Source of the DNA: Trichodesmium sp. MAG_R03 | GTDB lineage: Bacteria > Cyanobacteriota > Cyanobacteriia > Cyanobacteriales > Microcoleaceae | Length of the DNA: 61,160 bases | Direction: 5' to 3' | Assembly (NCBI GenBank): GCA_023356535.1 | Contig: JAKQYF010000004.1 | Location: forward strand, 1 to 61,160 | Part shown: positions 36,084-46,277 of the stretch, in pieces | How the letters are laid out: the number at the start of each line of letters is the position of its first letter | Numbering within the stretch: the first letter of the stretch is position 1 | Translations under genes and position numbers: made by a program | The notes under the pieces: model-generated | Told to the model about the DNA's origin: nothing | What the model saw: the letters and a program-made list of their open reading frames with translations, nothing else | The model's database searches: none

Positions 36084-36851
36084 ATGGATGATAATAATAG
36101 ACAAGTTTTACCAGAAATGAGTTCTGTTTGGCAGGAGACATTAAATTGGCAGCCAACAGTACAACAAAAACAACAATTTCAGAAACTTTATGAGTTGATT
36201 ATTCTAGAAAATAAAAAGTTAAATTTAACTAGGATTACTAACCCCGAAGAGTTTTGGGAAAAACATCTTTGGGATTCCCTTAGAGGGATTCAATTTATCT
36301 TAGAAAATCAAGTACATTGGCAAGAAGAAAAAAAGGTTATTGATATTGGTACAGGTGCTGGTTTTCCAGGATTACCAGTTGCAATTACTTTACCTCAATC
36401 TGCTGTTACTTTATTAGATTCAACCCGCAAAAAAATTAATTTTATCGAAACTATTTTAACAGATTTAAACATCAAAAATGCTTTAACTATAACTAACAGA
36501 GTTGAACAAATTGGTCGTCTATTTCAATATAGAGAAATTTATGATATTGCTCTTTTGAGAGCTGTCGCACCTACATTAGTCTGCGCTGAATATGCTTTAC
36601 CAATGTTAAAAATAGGTGGAATTGCAATTTTATATCGGGGAAATCTTACAACTGATGAACAAGCTAATTTACTAGAAATTATCAAATTTTTGGGAGGTAA
36701 AATAGAATCTATAGAAAGTTTTAATACTCCTTTAAGTAACAGTATTCGTCATTGTATATATTTGCGAAAAGTAGGGAAAACTCCAGTAAATTATCCACGT
36801 TCAGTTGGTATGCCTAGCCAAAAACCTTTATTTGCTCTCAAAAAAGTCTAA
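36084..36851 (+). CDS. rsmG: 16S rRNA (guanine-527-N7)-methyltransferase RsmG
   Basis: This 255-residue Rossmann methyltransferase has LENKKLNLTRIT (42-53), EKHLWDSL (59-66), SAM loop DIGTGAGFPGLP (87-98), LLDSTRKKINFI and LLRAVAPT. RsmG methylates N7 of G527 in the 530 loop of 16S rRNA. The length fits cyanobacterial homologs. ATG 36084 gives a slightly long but plausible N-terminus; GTG or ATG choices a few codons in are possible. Monocistronic. Confidence 0.93.
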   Translation: MDDNNRQVLPEMSSVWQETLNWQPTVQQKQQFQKLYELIILENKKLNLTRITNPEEFWEKHLWDSLRGIQFILENQVHWQEEKKVIDIGTGAGFPGLPVAITLPQSAVTLLDSTRKKINFIETILTDLNIKNALTITNRVEQIGRLFQYREIYDIALLRAVAPTLVCAEYALPMLKIGGIAILYRGNLTTDEQANLLEIIKFLGGKIESIESFNTPLSNSIRHCIYLRKVGKTPVNYPRSVGMPSQKPLFALKKV

Positions 36852-36918
36852 AAAGTTGCTAACATTATATCTGCTTAAGTGTTTATCAAATTTATAGCCT
36901 TCCAGTTATCTAACTTTA

Positions 36919-37173
36919 ACTAGGGCTTGCTGATTAATTTTCAAAGTATTGACACATAAAGGTCTTAGCCTTTTTTTTCTAATAAACTTGCTGGTTTTCA
37001 GTGCTTTAAGCTGAAAAAGTTAGTATTTTAGGCACTCCCACGCCAGAAAAATCAATGGGCAAATATATCCGACTACCTTCTCTATACACTTCCTGTTCTT
37101 GTTTAGGGACTTTGCATGCAACGTCCCTACTTACTCACCTGCTTCTTAAAAAGACTTTTTTAGCAAACCCTAA
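36919..37173 (+). mobile_element. MITE-like element, family A copy
   Basis: A ~255-bp element with ends ACTAGGGCTTGCTGA and TTTAGCAAACCCTAACT. Its interior has GACACATAAAGG, TTTTAGGCACTCCC and GCATGCAACGTCCCTAC. It abuts the stop codon (37174-37176, minus strand) of the ligase pseudogene. Confidence 0.75.
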
Positions 37174-38543
37174 CTACTTTTTAGGTATCTCGCAATCCCC
37201 TGAATTCCACAAAACTTGATTCTCTTTCAAATCAGAAGTCAACCCAAAAACTGTTGTAACCCAAAGCAAATAAAAAATATTAAATCCTAAAAGTCTAGTT
37301 TCTGTTAAATTAGTCATAAATAAAAAAGTTAAGTAATATAGATGCCAAAAACTTTCCCTAGTATTGTTTTTTTGAATAAAAACAATAGCTTGAAAATATT
37401 TATGTAAATAAGTAAATATAAATATTGACAGTCCCAATAATCCTAAATCCATTGTTAATTCTAGAAAACCATTATGACTATGGAAATTAGCAATTCTCAT
37501 AATTCCTGGATAATTTGATGTACTTCTTATGTAATGCCAGAAACCTTGATATCCATAACCAAACCAAGGTTGTTGCCAAAAATAATCTAGTTCTGCTTTC
37601 CATAAAATTGTGCGACTACTCAAAGTCAAATCTCTTCCCATAAGACTTAAGATAGTTTCTGCATTAAATAGACAGAATATGATCAACAGTCCGCCAAACG
37701 CGGTAAATATAGTCCAAAAATATAAGCTTCGACGAAAATTTATCCGAAAAACTCTATAACTTGGCAATACAATTAACAGAACTAGAGTATTGACTAGAGC
37801 AGAACGTGAAGTAGAACCTATTATTAGACAAACTGAAGCACTTAATCCAAACCAACCTAAAAAAAAATATTTAGTGCTAATTTGAGAAAAAAGGTAGAAG
37901 ATTAATGCACTCAGTAATGACATATAGTCATTCTGATTTAGATTGAGACAAGATTTTCTTGCTGTGAAAGGGTTTTTAGCTGAAAAAGTATCCCATTCTT
38001 ATTCGGAATGACTATACCTCCTAATATGTTTTTATGCCCATATATACCTTCCCAGGAACCTATTGCAAGACCTGTTTGCATTGTTCCATAACGAGGAAAA
38101 GCAAAAATGGTAATCAAAGATAAGCTGACAATTATACCAAAAGCAAAAGCAAGTAGTTCTAACTGTTTTTTTAAGGAATAACCCGTAGTCAAGTAAATAC
38201 TAAATAATGTTATATTGAACAAACTTAATATTGAAAAAAAAGTTTTAATAGGAGTATAAGACCAAAAAATTGAACCTAGAACAAATAGTAGTAAAAATCC
38301 GAAATATTTGTTTTGTTTAACATTAGAAATAACTTGTTGACGATTGACAAAGAACAGATATAAATTAATAGCATATAAGCAGTAACCAAACCCTTTGCCA
38401 ATGACTTTTAAGTTGAAAAATAAAATCTGTAAATCACCTATTCTATCTAACCTAAAGTTTAGATCTAATAAATAGTAAAGTAAAGCACAAATTATAAATA
38501 AATTTTCTAAAAATTTTATGAATTTATTTTAAGAATTACTCAT
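37174..38543 (-). pseudogene. O-antigen ligase/polymerase-type membrane protein, split by MITE B and early stop
   Basis: The minus-strand frame from ATG 38543 reads MSNS then TAA, then NKFIKFLENLFIICALLYYL and many hydrophobic helices through VKQNKYFGFLLLFVLGSIFW and FAFPRYGTMQTGLAIGSWEG to IYGHKNILGG. A 92-bp insertion interrupts it there; it then resumes MSLLSALIFYLFS and later DYFWQQPWFGYGYQGFWHY and HNGFLELTMDLGLLGL. Deleting 92 bp restores the frame exactly, giving HKNILGGMSLLSALIF, the usual Wzy_C/WaaL signature. The family polymerises or ligates polysaccharides at the outer membrane-directed face. The gene has two lesions and is presumably dead. Confidence 0.85.
37923..38016 (-). mobile_element. 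MITE family B copy 2, inserted in the ligase gene
   Basis: The ends are TATAGTCATTCTG and CGGAATGACTATA. Its 92-bp core is identical to the reverse complement of 17611-17702. A 90-bp element plus a TA duplication explains the 92-bp frame disruption. Confidence 0.9.
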
Positions 38544-39077
38544 ATAATTTATTTAATCTTGATAGTTGATAAAAATATGATTATCGGGAGTTTAGCAAAT
38601 TTATGGCAAAAAAAATCCTAAACTTTCTTTATGAGGGGTAAATATGTCTTTGTTTTCATCTAATAACATCTTTTAAGTCTAGCATGACTTTTGAGAATTG
38701 GTATTGTAAAATATTATACTAATTCACTTTAGGGATGTCACAATATAGTTTCCAACTTTTAATCTCAAATAATTGGCCAAAACTATTGTCTGAGAAAAGT
38801 TTGGAGTCGATCAAATCGAGCCTTCTAACTTCTGACTTCTGACTTCAGTGAATAGCCATAATAACAATACTGTGGTCCAAAGATAGGGGTTTGGGGTTTT
38901 GGCTATTGCTGACATTAAAGGTGGAGCAATTGGGGTAGCTATATCGCTTCTTGAAAGTGGAATGATCTGATTACCTATCCCACACTTTGCACTTTGTACT
39001 GCTAATTTTTTAGATAGGCGATCGCCACTACTCAAGAGCGATCGCCTATCTGAAAGTTATTTGAGCAAACTCAAAAA
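38544..39077. other. spacer with family F remnant and HIP1 hairpin
   Basis: No confident gene. Bases 38673-38707 (AGTCTAGCATGACTTTTGAG, then AATTGGTATTG) are one end of a family F element. A 74-codon minus-strand frame at 38811-39035 lacks a good start signal and overlaps the HIP1 hairpin, so it is not called. Confidence 0.4.
39012..39051. repeat. hairpin built from two HIP1 octamers
   Basis: The inverted 14-bp arms AGATAGGCGATCGC and GCGATCGCCTATCT are separated by 12 bp. Each arm contains the HIP1 octamer. It lies 27 bp before the solute-binding protein start. There is no T run, so it is not a typical terminator. Confidence 0.8.
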
Positions 39078-40019
39078 ATGAATAAACTTCCATACTGCTC
39101 ATTTCTCCTAATTTTGAAAAAATCTTCAAATTATTTTATAATATCGATTTATATGATTAACTCATTTTCTTCATGTTTCCTGCTTCCTGCTTCCTTTTTC
39201 AATCAAATAACTAGCTATTTAATCAGCATACTTTTTATTATCTTTCCTCTGCCAAGTTTGGCTGAAACTGTATTAGAAAAAATTCAACAAACGGGGGTAC
39301 TAAAAGCGGGAGTCAGAAGTGATGCTGTTCCATTTAGCTACATCAATAGTCAAACCAACCAATTAGAAGGTTATTCAGTTGAATTAATTAAATTAATTCA
39401 TCAACGTCTAGAGGAAGAGTTGGGTAAACCAATTCAATTAGAGTTGCAAAAAATATCTCTAGAAAACCGTTTTCAATTAATCGAAGATGGTAAACTAGAT
39501 ATTATCTGTGCCGCTACAACAATTAATAATGCCAGAGAGAAAATAGTAAATTTTTCCATTCCTTTTTTTACCACAGGAATTCAATTGTTAGTAAAAAAAA
39601 CAGATGCAGAAAGGTTTGACCCAATCAAAGGTTCTATAGAAAAAATCTCAATAGGTTTATTAGAAGGTACAACTACCGCTCAGGAATTTAGCCCTATTTA
39701 TCCCAATGCAAATTGGCAACCAGTTCCTAATAAAAGCGAAGGAATTAATCAATTATATGATGGTAAAATAGATGCTCTTGCTAGTGATGGTATTTTGTTA
39801 TTAGGGGAAGTTTGGCAACAAAATAAAAATTTTCGTGATTTTGCTCTAATTCCAAATATTCCTTTTACTTTTGAAAATTATGGTTGTATTTTGCCATTGG
39901 AAAATTCAGACTGGGATAAATTGGTTGATACTACTATTGCTAGTGACAAAAATACCCAACTTTTCCATCAGTGGTTTGATCCTAAAAAAGGTAAATTTTC
40001 TTATGAAGGCTTTAGATAA
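39078..40019 (+). CDS. amino-acid ABC transporter-type solute-binding protein (SBP family 3)
   Basis: From ATG 39078 it has 313 residues; ATG 39153 (MINSFSSC) is an alternative that leaves a compact signal peptide (hydrophobic to SLAETV, about residues 40-62). The mature part is classic family 3: VLEKIQQTGVLKAGVRSDAVP, FSYINSQTNQLEGYSVEL, LEDGKLDIICAATTINNARE and a closing TFENYGCILPLENS. These proteins bind amino acids in the periplasm for uptake or sensing. No permease or ATPase is adjacent, so its partner is elsewhere. Confidence 0.85.
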   Translation: MNKLPYCSFLLILKKSSNYFIISIYMINSFSSCFLLPASFFNQITSYLISILFIIFPLPSLAETVLEKIQQTGVLKAGVRSDAVPFSYINSQTNQLEGYSVELIKLIHQRLEEELGKPIQLELQKISLENRFQLIEDGKLDIICAATTINNAREKIVNFSIPFFTTGIQLLVKKTDAERFDPIKGSIEKISIGLLEGTTTAQEFSPIYPNANWQPVPNKSEGINQLYDGKIDALASDGILLLGEVWQQNKNFRDFALIPNIPFTFENYGCILPLENSDWDKLVDTTIASDKNTQLFHQWFDPKKGKFSYEGFR

Positions 40020-40065
40020 TCTCTGAAAATATAGCAATTCTCAGCCGTGAGTGAAGTACTATGAT

Positions 40066-40246
40066 ATAAGTATTCAGCAGTCAGTTATCAGCTTCTGAGA
40101 CACATTTTTATTTCCCATCATACAATTGTAGTAGTTGAAAACTCAAGTTCGTCATTCTTGTGCTTCAATTCTGTGATTGAAAATGCGTATAAATTAAAAG
40201 AATGCTTGCTTCATTCATTAAATACCTAAGAGATGAATGCTTACAG
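40066..40246. repeat. dispersed repeat family J, copy 2
   Basis: It runs from TAAGTATTCAGCAGTCAGTT to AGATGAATGCTTA and contains GAATGCTTGCTTCATTCATTA. This corresponds to 10774-10926 with extra interior sequence. The terminal repeats are imperfect. Confidence 0.5.
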
Positions 40247-40389
40247 TATAATTTTATAAATTAATCTTTGAATACCCAGATCAAAATAATGAGGTAGGAT
40301 AAATTTTAGTTACAAAATTAACAAAATAAAATCCTGCTAATCAATTTTTCTCCAAGTATTATTTTAAATAAAATTTATAATTAACCAAC

Positions 40390-41079
40390 ATGATTAACCA
40401 AAACAAGACTATAAAAATAGATGAATTATTAAGGCAATATGCAATAGGAGAAAAAAATTTTAGTGGCCTATACTTACATGAAGTAGATTTGCTAGAAATT
40501 AACTTAGAAGGGGCCAATTTTTCTGAAGCTGACTTAACAAGTGCTAACCTCAGTCAGGCTAATCTTAGTCGAGTCAATTTGGCCAAAGCGAATCTGAGTG
40601 GAGCAAATCTAATTGGAACTGATTTAAGTGGGGCAGACTTGTCGGAAACTATTCTAGTAGGAGCTAAACTTAACAAAGCCGATCTAACAAAAGCAAAACT
40701 TTTCAGAGCAGACTTAAGTCGTGCTAACTGTAGCCAAGCTAACATGGTAGATGCTAACCTCTCAAGAGCTATCCTGTATGAAACAGATTTACATGGAGCT
40801 AACCTATATGGTGTTAATTTCCGACGAGCTATTCTTAATAAAGCTGATTTAATTGGCGCTAACCTTACCAGAGGAGATATGACAGGAGCAGATTTAATAG
40901 AAGCAAATCTAATAAGAGCAGATTTAACAGAGGCTATTTTAAATGCTGCTGAATTAAACGCAGCAAATCTTTTGGGCGCTAATGTTTCTGATGTTAATTT
41001 AGTTGGAGCAGCTCTCCAAGCAGTAATTATGCCAGATGGTACAAGTTATGAAGAAATTAGCAGACCTATTCAAAATTAG
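40390..41079 (+). CDS. pentapeptide-repeat protein
   Basis: This 229-residue cytosolic protein has about 32 residues of N-terminal helix (IKIDELLRQYAIGEKNF), then continuous A(D/N)LXX pentapeptides from about residue 34 to 215, such as ANFSEADLTSANLSQANLSR. It ends in MPDGTSYEEISRPIQN, a frequent cap. Such proteins fold as right-handed quadrilateral beta helices. Cyanobacteria carry many and most have no known role. A second pentapeptide gene follows 131 bp downstream on the same strand. Confidence 0.85.
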   Translation: MINQNKTIKIDELLRQYAIGEKNFSGLYLHEVDLLEINLEGANFSEADLTSANLSQANLSRVNLAKANLSGANLIGTDLSGADLSETILVGAKLNKADLTKAKLFRADLSRANCSQANMVDANLSRAILYETDLHGANLYGVNFRRAILNKADLIGANLTRGDMTGADLIEANLIRADLTEAILNAAELNAANLLGANVSDVNLVGAALQAVIMPDGTSYEEISRPIQN

Positions 41080-41210
41080 TAGATGATCAAGCTATTCTAA
41101 TATCACGTAACGAAACTGTTAATCCTCAATGAGTATGAAAGGAACTGATAACTATCCAATCTTTCCTATTTCCTACTTCCTAAATATCCTACTTTTTTAA
41201 AGATTTAAAA

Positions 41211-41978
41211 ATGAGAGTTAAAATATTTTCTGCTTTCTTAGTTTTTACGGCAATTTTTCCTGATCTTCCAGCTATTGCTGAAAATATCCAACATATACAA
41301 AGATTATTATCTAGCAAACAATGTCCTAATTGCGAATTAATTGGTGTTGGTTTGGTATTGGCAAATCTTCAAGGTGCTAACCTAGAAGGAGCCAATTTAA
41401 GTGGAGCTAATCTCAGTCGTGCGAATTTAACAGGGGCAAATTTATCTGGTGCTAATTTAACTGGTACAAGTTTATTTGGTGCAAATTTAATAGGGGCAAA
41501 TTTATCTGGTGCTAATTTAGCTGGTACAGATTTAAGAAGTGCTTATTTGACAAGTGCTAATTTAACAGGTGTTGAACTAAAAAATGCATTTTTATTAGGT
41601 GTTGTAGGAATGCCATCTCATGTTGGAGAAGCTGAAGATTTTTATTGGCTAGGAATAACAGAAGCAAAAGCAGGACATTATAAAGATGCTGTTAAATATT
41701 ATAACCAAGCTATTAGTATGAAATCGGATTTAGCAGCAGCTTATTTTGCTAGAAGTATGGCTTTTGCTGACCTGGGAAATCTTGATGCGGCTCTTACAGA
41801 TGCTGAAAAGTCTCGCGAGATTTTTGTTTCTAAAGGTAGTAAAAAGGGTGAAGAATTATCACAATATTTGGTTGAAATTATTGACCTACGTTTAAATCCT
41901 CCGAAACCAAAAAAACCCAATCAATTTGTACAAGCTATTGGTTCTTTGCTTCCTTCTTTATTAAGGTTAGCATTTTAA
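41211..41978 (+). CDS. secreted pentapeptide-repeat protein with TPR segment
   Basis: This 255-residue protein has a signal peptide (about residues 1-22, MRVKIFSAFLVFTAIFPDLP), then a short HIQRLLSSKQCPNCELIGVG segment with CxxC (residues 37-40). Pentapeptides follow from about 48 to 128 (ANLEGANLSGANLSRANLTG), then a TPR-like pair (GITEAKAGHYKDAVKYYNQA). The LLSSKQCPNCDL-type lead is common in secreted cyanobacterial pentapeptide proteins. Probably lumenal or periplasmic; function unknown. Confidence 0.85.
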   Translation: MRVKIFSAFLVFTAIFPDLPAIAENIQHIQRLLSSKQCPNCELIGVGLVLANLQGANLEGANLSGANLSRANLTGANLSGANLTGTSLFGANLIGANLSGANLAGTDLRSAYLTSANLTGVELKNAFLLGVVGMPSHVGEAEDFYWLGITEAKAGHYKDAVKYYNQAISMKSDLAAAYFARSMAFADLGNLDAALTDAEKSREIFVSKGSKKGEELSQYLVEIIDLRLNPPKPKKPNQFVQAIGSLLPSLLRLAF

Positions 41979-42190
41979 ATGCTACTCTGAAAAGTTTTAG
42001 ATATATAGCAATCCTAAATTATTTTTGAAACAAAATTGTAGAGGTTTAGTCTGCAATTAAAAAGCTCGTACCACTGTACTTCATAAACCTGGAATACTCT
42101 GCATATAGATTAAGATCAGAACACAAGATTTATTATTACTCTAGAACATTCAAAATTGACTGAAAATTTATTGAATTAAGATGAAATTAT

Positions 42191-42757
42191 ATGTCAAATC
42201 TCACAGTTAAAGATTTGGAAATATTGCAAGATACTCTAAATCAAGGAGATTTAGATTATCAACTAGAATTAGACGAAGGAAAGATATTAGTTATGGGTCC
42301 GTCAGATATTGTTTCTAGTGAAGTTGGCGTTCGTTTAATAGCTGCTCTTTATGCTTGGGTTAACCCACGTCGTCTAGGACGTTTGTTTGATTCTAGTGGT
42401 GCTTTTATTTTTCCGAATACTAACCTCAAAGTTCCTGATGTTTCTTTTGTTCGTGCTCAACGTCTAAAAAAAAGCGTTCGTTATTTTGGGGAATTGGTGC
42501 CAGATTTAGTAGTGGAAATTAAATCTCAAAGTGACAGAATTAAACCTTTAAAAGAGAAAATCAAGAAGTATTTAGAACTAGGAGTGCAAGTAGGAATATT
42601 GATAGACCCAGACGAAGAAATAGTTGTAGTTTATCACTCCAATGGTGAAGAAATTGAGTTGAATAATCAAGATAAGTTAACTATTCCTGAACTATTTGCT
42701 GAGTGGGAATTGCCTATTGTTGAACTTTGGCCTCCTGTGTTTGATGAAGAAGAGTAA
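42191..42757 (+). CDS. Uma2-family (DUF820) endonuclease-like protein
   Basis: This 188-residue protein has the restriction-endonuclease-like fold of Uma2 proteins: VPDVSFVRAQRL, PDLVVEIKSQSDRIKPLKEK (catalytic D and ExK) and GVQVGILIDPDEEIVVVY. The family is greatly expanded in cyanobacteria. The nuclease function is inferred from the fold, and biological roles are unknown. It has a full-length sequence and its own upstream spacer, so it is likely expressed alone. Confidence 0.85.
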   Translation: MSNLTVKDLEILQDTLNQGDLDYQLELDEGKILVMGPSDIVSSEVGVRLIAALYAWVNPRRLGRLFDSSGAFIFPNTNLKVPDVSFVRAQRLKKSVRYFGELVPDLVVEIKSQSDRIKPLKEKIKKYLELGVQVGILIDPDEEIVVVYHSNGEEIELNNQDKLTIPELFAEWELPIVELWPPVFDEEE

Positions 42758-43189
42758 GTTTTGTTCTAAATTGTTAGAAAATGTTTACAAACTACTTGAG
42801 TTTCTTTGTAGAAAATTAGACTGGAAATCTGACTTTTGACTTGCTTCGATTGCTATCTCTATATTAGGAGTTACGCATTAAGGGTGTTCCAAAGAAAAAA
42901 TGATCCAAAATAGAGATAATATGATAAATGTTTACTGGTGGAAATAACAGTAGCTTCTGCAGAATAATTGGATCATTATTTTTTTATTTTGTTTTAGTTT
43001 ACTAACGGAAAATCCAAAATGTGTTTATGCCAAATTTAGTATTTTTCAAGTTCCTAATTGTTCATAAGGGATCGCCTATGTAAAGATAACTGTCAAACTA
43101 AAATCGTTAATGGCTAGAATGCATAATCTTCCTTAACTCACATTAATTCAAATTTGTCAATGGGTAAGTCCCATCATAGACAATCTCAA
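42758..43189. other. spacer with possible degraded insertion element
   Basis: 432 bp with no gene. The inverted pair AATGATCCAA (42898-42907) and TTGGATCATT (42968-42977) is followed by seven T and may act as a terminator. Bases 42872-42890 (TTAGGAGTTACGCATT) and 43155-43172 (TTTGTCAATGGGTAAGTCC) look like imperfect ends of one element; a related end occurs at 59962-59982. Confidence 0.35.
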
Positions 43190-44305
43190 CTAACCCCTTC
43201 CTGGTAAAAAACTACTACTCAGCTTTTTAATCGCAGCATTAGCAATATCTGCATAGCGCAGTTCTCCACACAAAATTTTACTGATCACTATAGTAGCTGC
43301 TGGTAACTTAACTCCTACTTTATAAGCTACTTTAGGAAAGCGATAAAATGCCCCTGCTAAACGACCCGCCCAAACCATATCTTTACCCCATTCTTCATTA
43401 ACTATCTGAGTATATTTTTCCAGAGCATTTTCCTCCCCTTCTAACCCTTTTTCAATCGCTTCAGCAGCTTTTACACCACTAAAGATTGAAGGGCGAATTC
43501 CTTCTCCTGATAAGGGGTCTGATAAATTTGCTGCTTCTCCTACCAATAGAGCATTTTGAGTGTGAAGATTTTTACCTCCATCCCATAGAGAAATATAATG
43601 TTCTAATAATTGATCTTGACTTACATTGGCACCAATTTGTTGAGCATATTCCATCAAATCTTGAGATAAATTTTTAGCTTCCCCACCTCTAAAAGTAGCA
43701 ATACTAATTGAATAGGAATCAGCTTTAGGAAAACCCCAAATATTTCCATTTTTAACTGAACCAAATTCAAAACTAGCCTTTTGATTAGAATCATTTAATG
43801 GTGCCTCAAAAACTATACTCTTCCGTTTTTTAGATTCTTTAAAACCCAACCACTTAGACATTGGGCCTGTGGCTCCATCAGCAGCAATTAAATAACGACC
43901 AATAAAAGGTTCCGTATTTGTTCTAACTTCCCAAAAATCACTCTTAAATTCAATCCCTGTCACTTCTGTTTTGTCTCTTAATTCTGCACCTTGTGCTGTA
44001 GCTTTTTGGATCAGAAAATGGTCAAACACATCTCGTTTTACCATCCACATAGGAACAGGCAAATCTGCTTCAACAGGGTCTTCTAATTTCCATGTATAAC
44101 AAATTTTATTGACCTTGAGAGAAATTGCTGGAGTTAAATCAAAGTCAAACCATTGAGCGATCGCTGGAGATACCCCACCACCACAAGCTTTAACTCTAGG
44201 CAAAGATTCTTTTTCTATCACTAAAACAGAACGTCCTTTCTTAGCCAAATGATAAGCTGCTGTACCTCCTGCCGGGCCTGCTCCTACGATGATACAATCA
44301 AACAT
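43190..44305 (-). CDS. geranylgeranyl-reductase family flavoprotein (ChlP-like)
   Basis: This 371-residue FAD-dependent reductase has the dinucleotide motif GAGPAGGTAAY (8-18), an acidic strand end VIEKE, an RVKACGGGVSPAI loop, the second flavin motif LIAADGATGPMSKW, and GEAANLSDPLSGEGIRPSI near the C-terminus. The family reduces geranylgeranyl chains for chlorophyll, tocopherol or archaeal-type lipids. It is shorter than typical ChlP (about 400 residues) and may be a paralogue with another prenyl substrate. Confidence 0.8.
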   Translation of the reverse strand: MFDCIIVGAGPAGGTAAYHLAKKGRSVLVIEKESLPRVKACGGGVSPAIAQWFDFDLTPAISLKVNKICYTWKLEDPVEADLPVPMWMVKRDVFDHFLIQKATAQGAELRDKTEVTGIEFKSDFWEVRTNTEPFIGRYLIAADGATGPMSKWLGFKESKKRKSIVFEAPLNDSNQKASFEFGSVKNGNIWGFPKADSYSISIATFRGGEAKNLSQDLMEYAQQIGANVSQDQLLEHYISLWDGGKNLHTQNALLVGEAANLSDPLSGEGIRPSIFSGVKAAEAIEKGLEGEENALEKYTQIVNEEWGKDMVWAGRLAGAFYRFPKVAYKVGVKLPAATIVISKILCGELRYADIANAAIKKLSSSFLPGRG

Positions 44306-44831
44306 TTTTTCTAACTTTAATACTAAGATTTTTTATGATTTGGTAGAACAGGAAAAAGTCAGTTAAGTAGGGGCAGTTCCCAATAGAATAGATAAGTGAT
44401 TGACTTACTTGAACTATCTATAAAACTACCCCCTGTAAAAGTTACGAGTTCCTACGTTACCTAATTATTCTTTTAAGATACTCGATTTTGAATACCTTGT
44501 CGATTGAAAGAATCAAGCAACTACTAAGGAATGAGTTAATAACTTATAGCTCATAGTTGATAACAAGTGCGCCTTAGTAAGAGGGTATTTTTAAAGTTAC
44601 AGCCTCTACTAAATAACAGATTAGGCAATGGTACAAGCCTGCTTATATACCTGGATTTGATATAATACAGGAATCTTGAATCAGTTGTGAGAGAACAATT
44701 TTCTACTATGAGGAAAACTGAGATACATATATTCTCATAAATCATTCCTGATTGCTATAGTTTATATCTGAAAGCCTACAAATAATAAGTAATAGTTGAT
44801 AGCCTACTTAATCTGTGATATTCAAGTTTTT
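44306..44831. other. spacer between ChlP-like gene and frr
   Basis: 526 bp, no confident gene. Bases 44669-44751 have short inverted ends CAGGAAT and ATTCCTG and may be another small element, but no second copy is seen. Otherwise A/T-rich. Confidence 0.35.
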
Positions 44832-45383
44832 TTAAACTGTGGTAATATCCTTATCTTTAGCAGCTAATAACTCATCTATTTGGGCAATATATTTATCTGT
44901 TTTCTTTTGAATATTGTCTTGCAAATCTCGTGATTCATCTTTAGAAATATTACTATTTTTTTCCTGTTTACGAACTGAATCTACCGCATCACGTCGAATA
45001 TTCCGGATAGAAACTTTCCCCTCCTCAGCAAGTTTTGCTGCTAACTTAACCATTTCTTGACGACGCTCACTTGTTAGTGGTGGTATATTTAAACGTACAA
45101 TAGATCCATCATTATTGGGAGTTAAACCAACATCTGAGGTATAAATAGCTTTTTCAATCAAACTAAGACTACTTTTATCATAAGGTTGAATAGTTATTGT
45201 ACTAGCATCTGGAGTACCAATATTTGCCAGAGATTTAAGTTGAGTTGGAGTTCCATAATACTCTACCATTATTCTGTCTAAAAGAGAAGCATTAGCTCTT
45301 CCAGTTCTAATAGTATTAAATGAAGTTTTAGTAGCTTCAATTGCTTTTTGCATTTTCTTTTCAGCTTCTTCTAGATTCATCAA
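44832..45383 (-). CDS. frr: ribosome recycling factor
   Basis: A 183-residue protein typical of RRF in length and sequence: [60 protein letters not shown] and [20 protein letters not shown] with EF-G splits post-termination ribosomes. The start is ATG 45383 or the adjacent ATG 45380. It overlaps the end of pyrH by 23 bp, so the two are translationally coupled. Confidence 0.95.
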   Translation of the reverse strand: MMNLEEAEKKMQKAIEATKTSFNTIRTGRANASLLDRIMVEYYGTPTQLKSLANIGTPDASTITIQPYDKSSLSLIEKAIYTSDVGLTPNNDGSIVRLNIPPLTSERRQEMVKLAAKLAEEGKVSIRNIRRDAVDSVRKQEKNSNISKDESRDLQDNIQKKTDKYIAQIDELLAAKDKDITTV

Positions 45384-46095
45384 AACCTCCTACAATAGTT
45401 CCAATTTTTTCTCCCATAACAGCTTTATGGATATTGCCCGAAACTGAAAGGTTAAATACAATAATCGGGATATTATTTTCTTTACAAAGAGCGATCGCCG
45501 TACTATCCATCACCCGTAAATCTTGAGTTAATACTTCCCCATAACTTAGGGACTCATATAGTTTGGCCTCTGGATTATTATGTGGGTCAGAATTATAGAC
45601 CCCATCGACTTTAGTAGCCTTAAAAATTACCTCTGCGTCAATTTCCGCTGCTCTGAGAGCAGCAGTCGTGTCAGTAGTAAAAAATGGATTACCAGAACCA
45701 GCACCAAAAACTACCACCCTACCTTTTTCTAGATGGCGAATAGCTCGGCGACGAATGTAAGGTTCGGCCAGTTCCTGCATAGCGATCGCTGTTTGAACTC
45801 TTGTTGGTACTCCTGCTTGTTCCAGGGCATCTTGTAAAGTTATAGCATTCATCACAGTGGCAATCATACCAACATAATCTGCCGTTGCCCTATCCATTCC
45901 CTTAGAGGCTGCTTTAACCCCTCTAAAAATATTACCGCCTCCAACTACAATTGCTATTTGAATTCCTGTGGCCACTACTTCGGCCACTTCCTGAGCAATA
46001 CCTTGGACTACTGCCGGGTCAATGCCATAGCCCAAACTACCCATCAAGGCTTCGCCACTCAACTTGAGCAAAACCCGTTGATAAACTGTCCCCAT
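45361..46095 (-). CDS. pyrH: UMP kinase
   Basis: This 244-residue enzyme has the PyrH signatures: [13 protein letters not shown] (8-20), [10 protein letters not shown] (50-59), [12 protein letters not shown] and [20 protein letters not shown]. It phosphorylates UMP to UDP in pyrimidine synthesis and forms a hexamer. It is upstream of, and overlaps, frr; the pyrH-frr pair is a widely conserved operon. Confidence 0.95.
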   Translation of the reverse strand: MGTVYQRVLLKLSGEALMGSLGYGIDPAVVQGIAQEVAEVVATGIQIAIVVGGGNIFRGVKAASKGMDRATADYVGMIATVMNAITLQDALEQAGVPTRVQTAIAMQELAEPYIRRRAIRHLEKGRVVVFGAGSGNPFFTTDTTAALRAAEIDAEVIFKATKVDGVYNSDPHNNPEAKLYESLSYGEVLTQDLRVMDSTAIALCKENNIPIIVFNLSVSGNIHKAVMGEKIGTIVGGFDESRRS

Positions 46096-46277
46096 GCTGT
46101 CAGTATTTTCTCAACTAAAGTTGCTTCCACAATACGATACCAGTTGAGTTACTTTTTTCAACTATCTTAAATTATTGATAATTACAGTAGATTCAGTGAT
46201 TAATGTAGTATTTCAGAAGTTAGAAGTTAGAAGTTAACCTCCCCTTATCCCTACACTAGGTCCACTTCATTCTAAAA

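Noticed and set aside
38811..39035. A 74-codon minus-strand gene
   Set aside because: No good ribosome-binding site, its start overlaps the HIP1 hairpin, and no family is recognised; coding status could not be supported.
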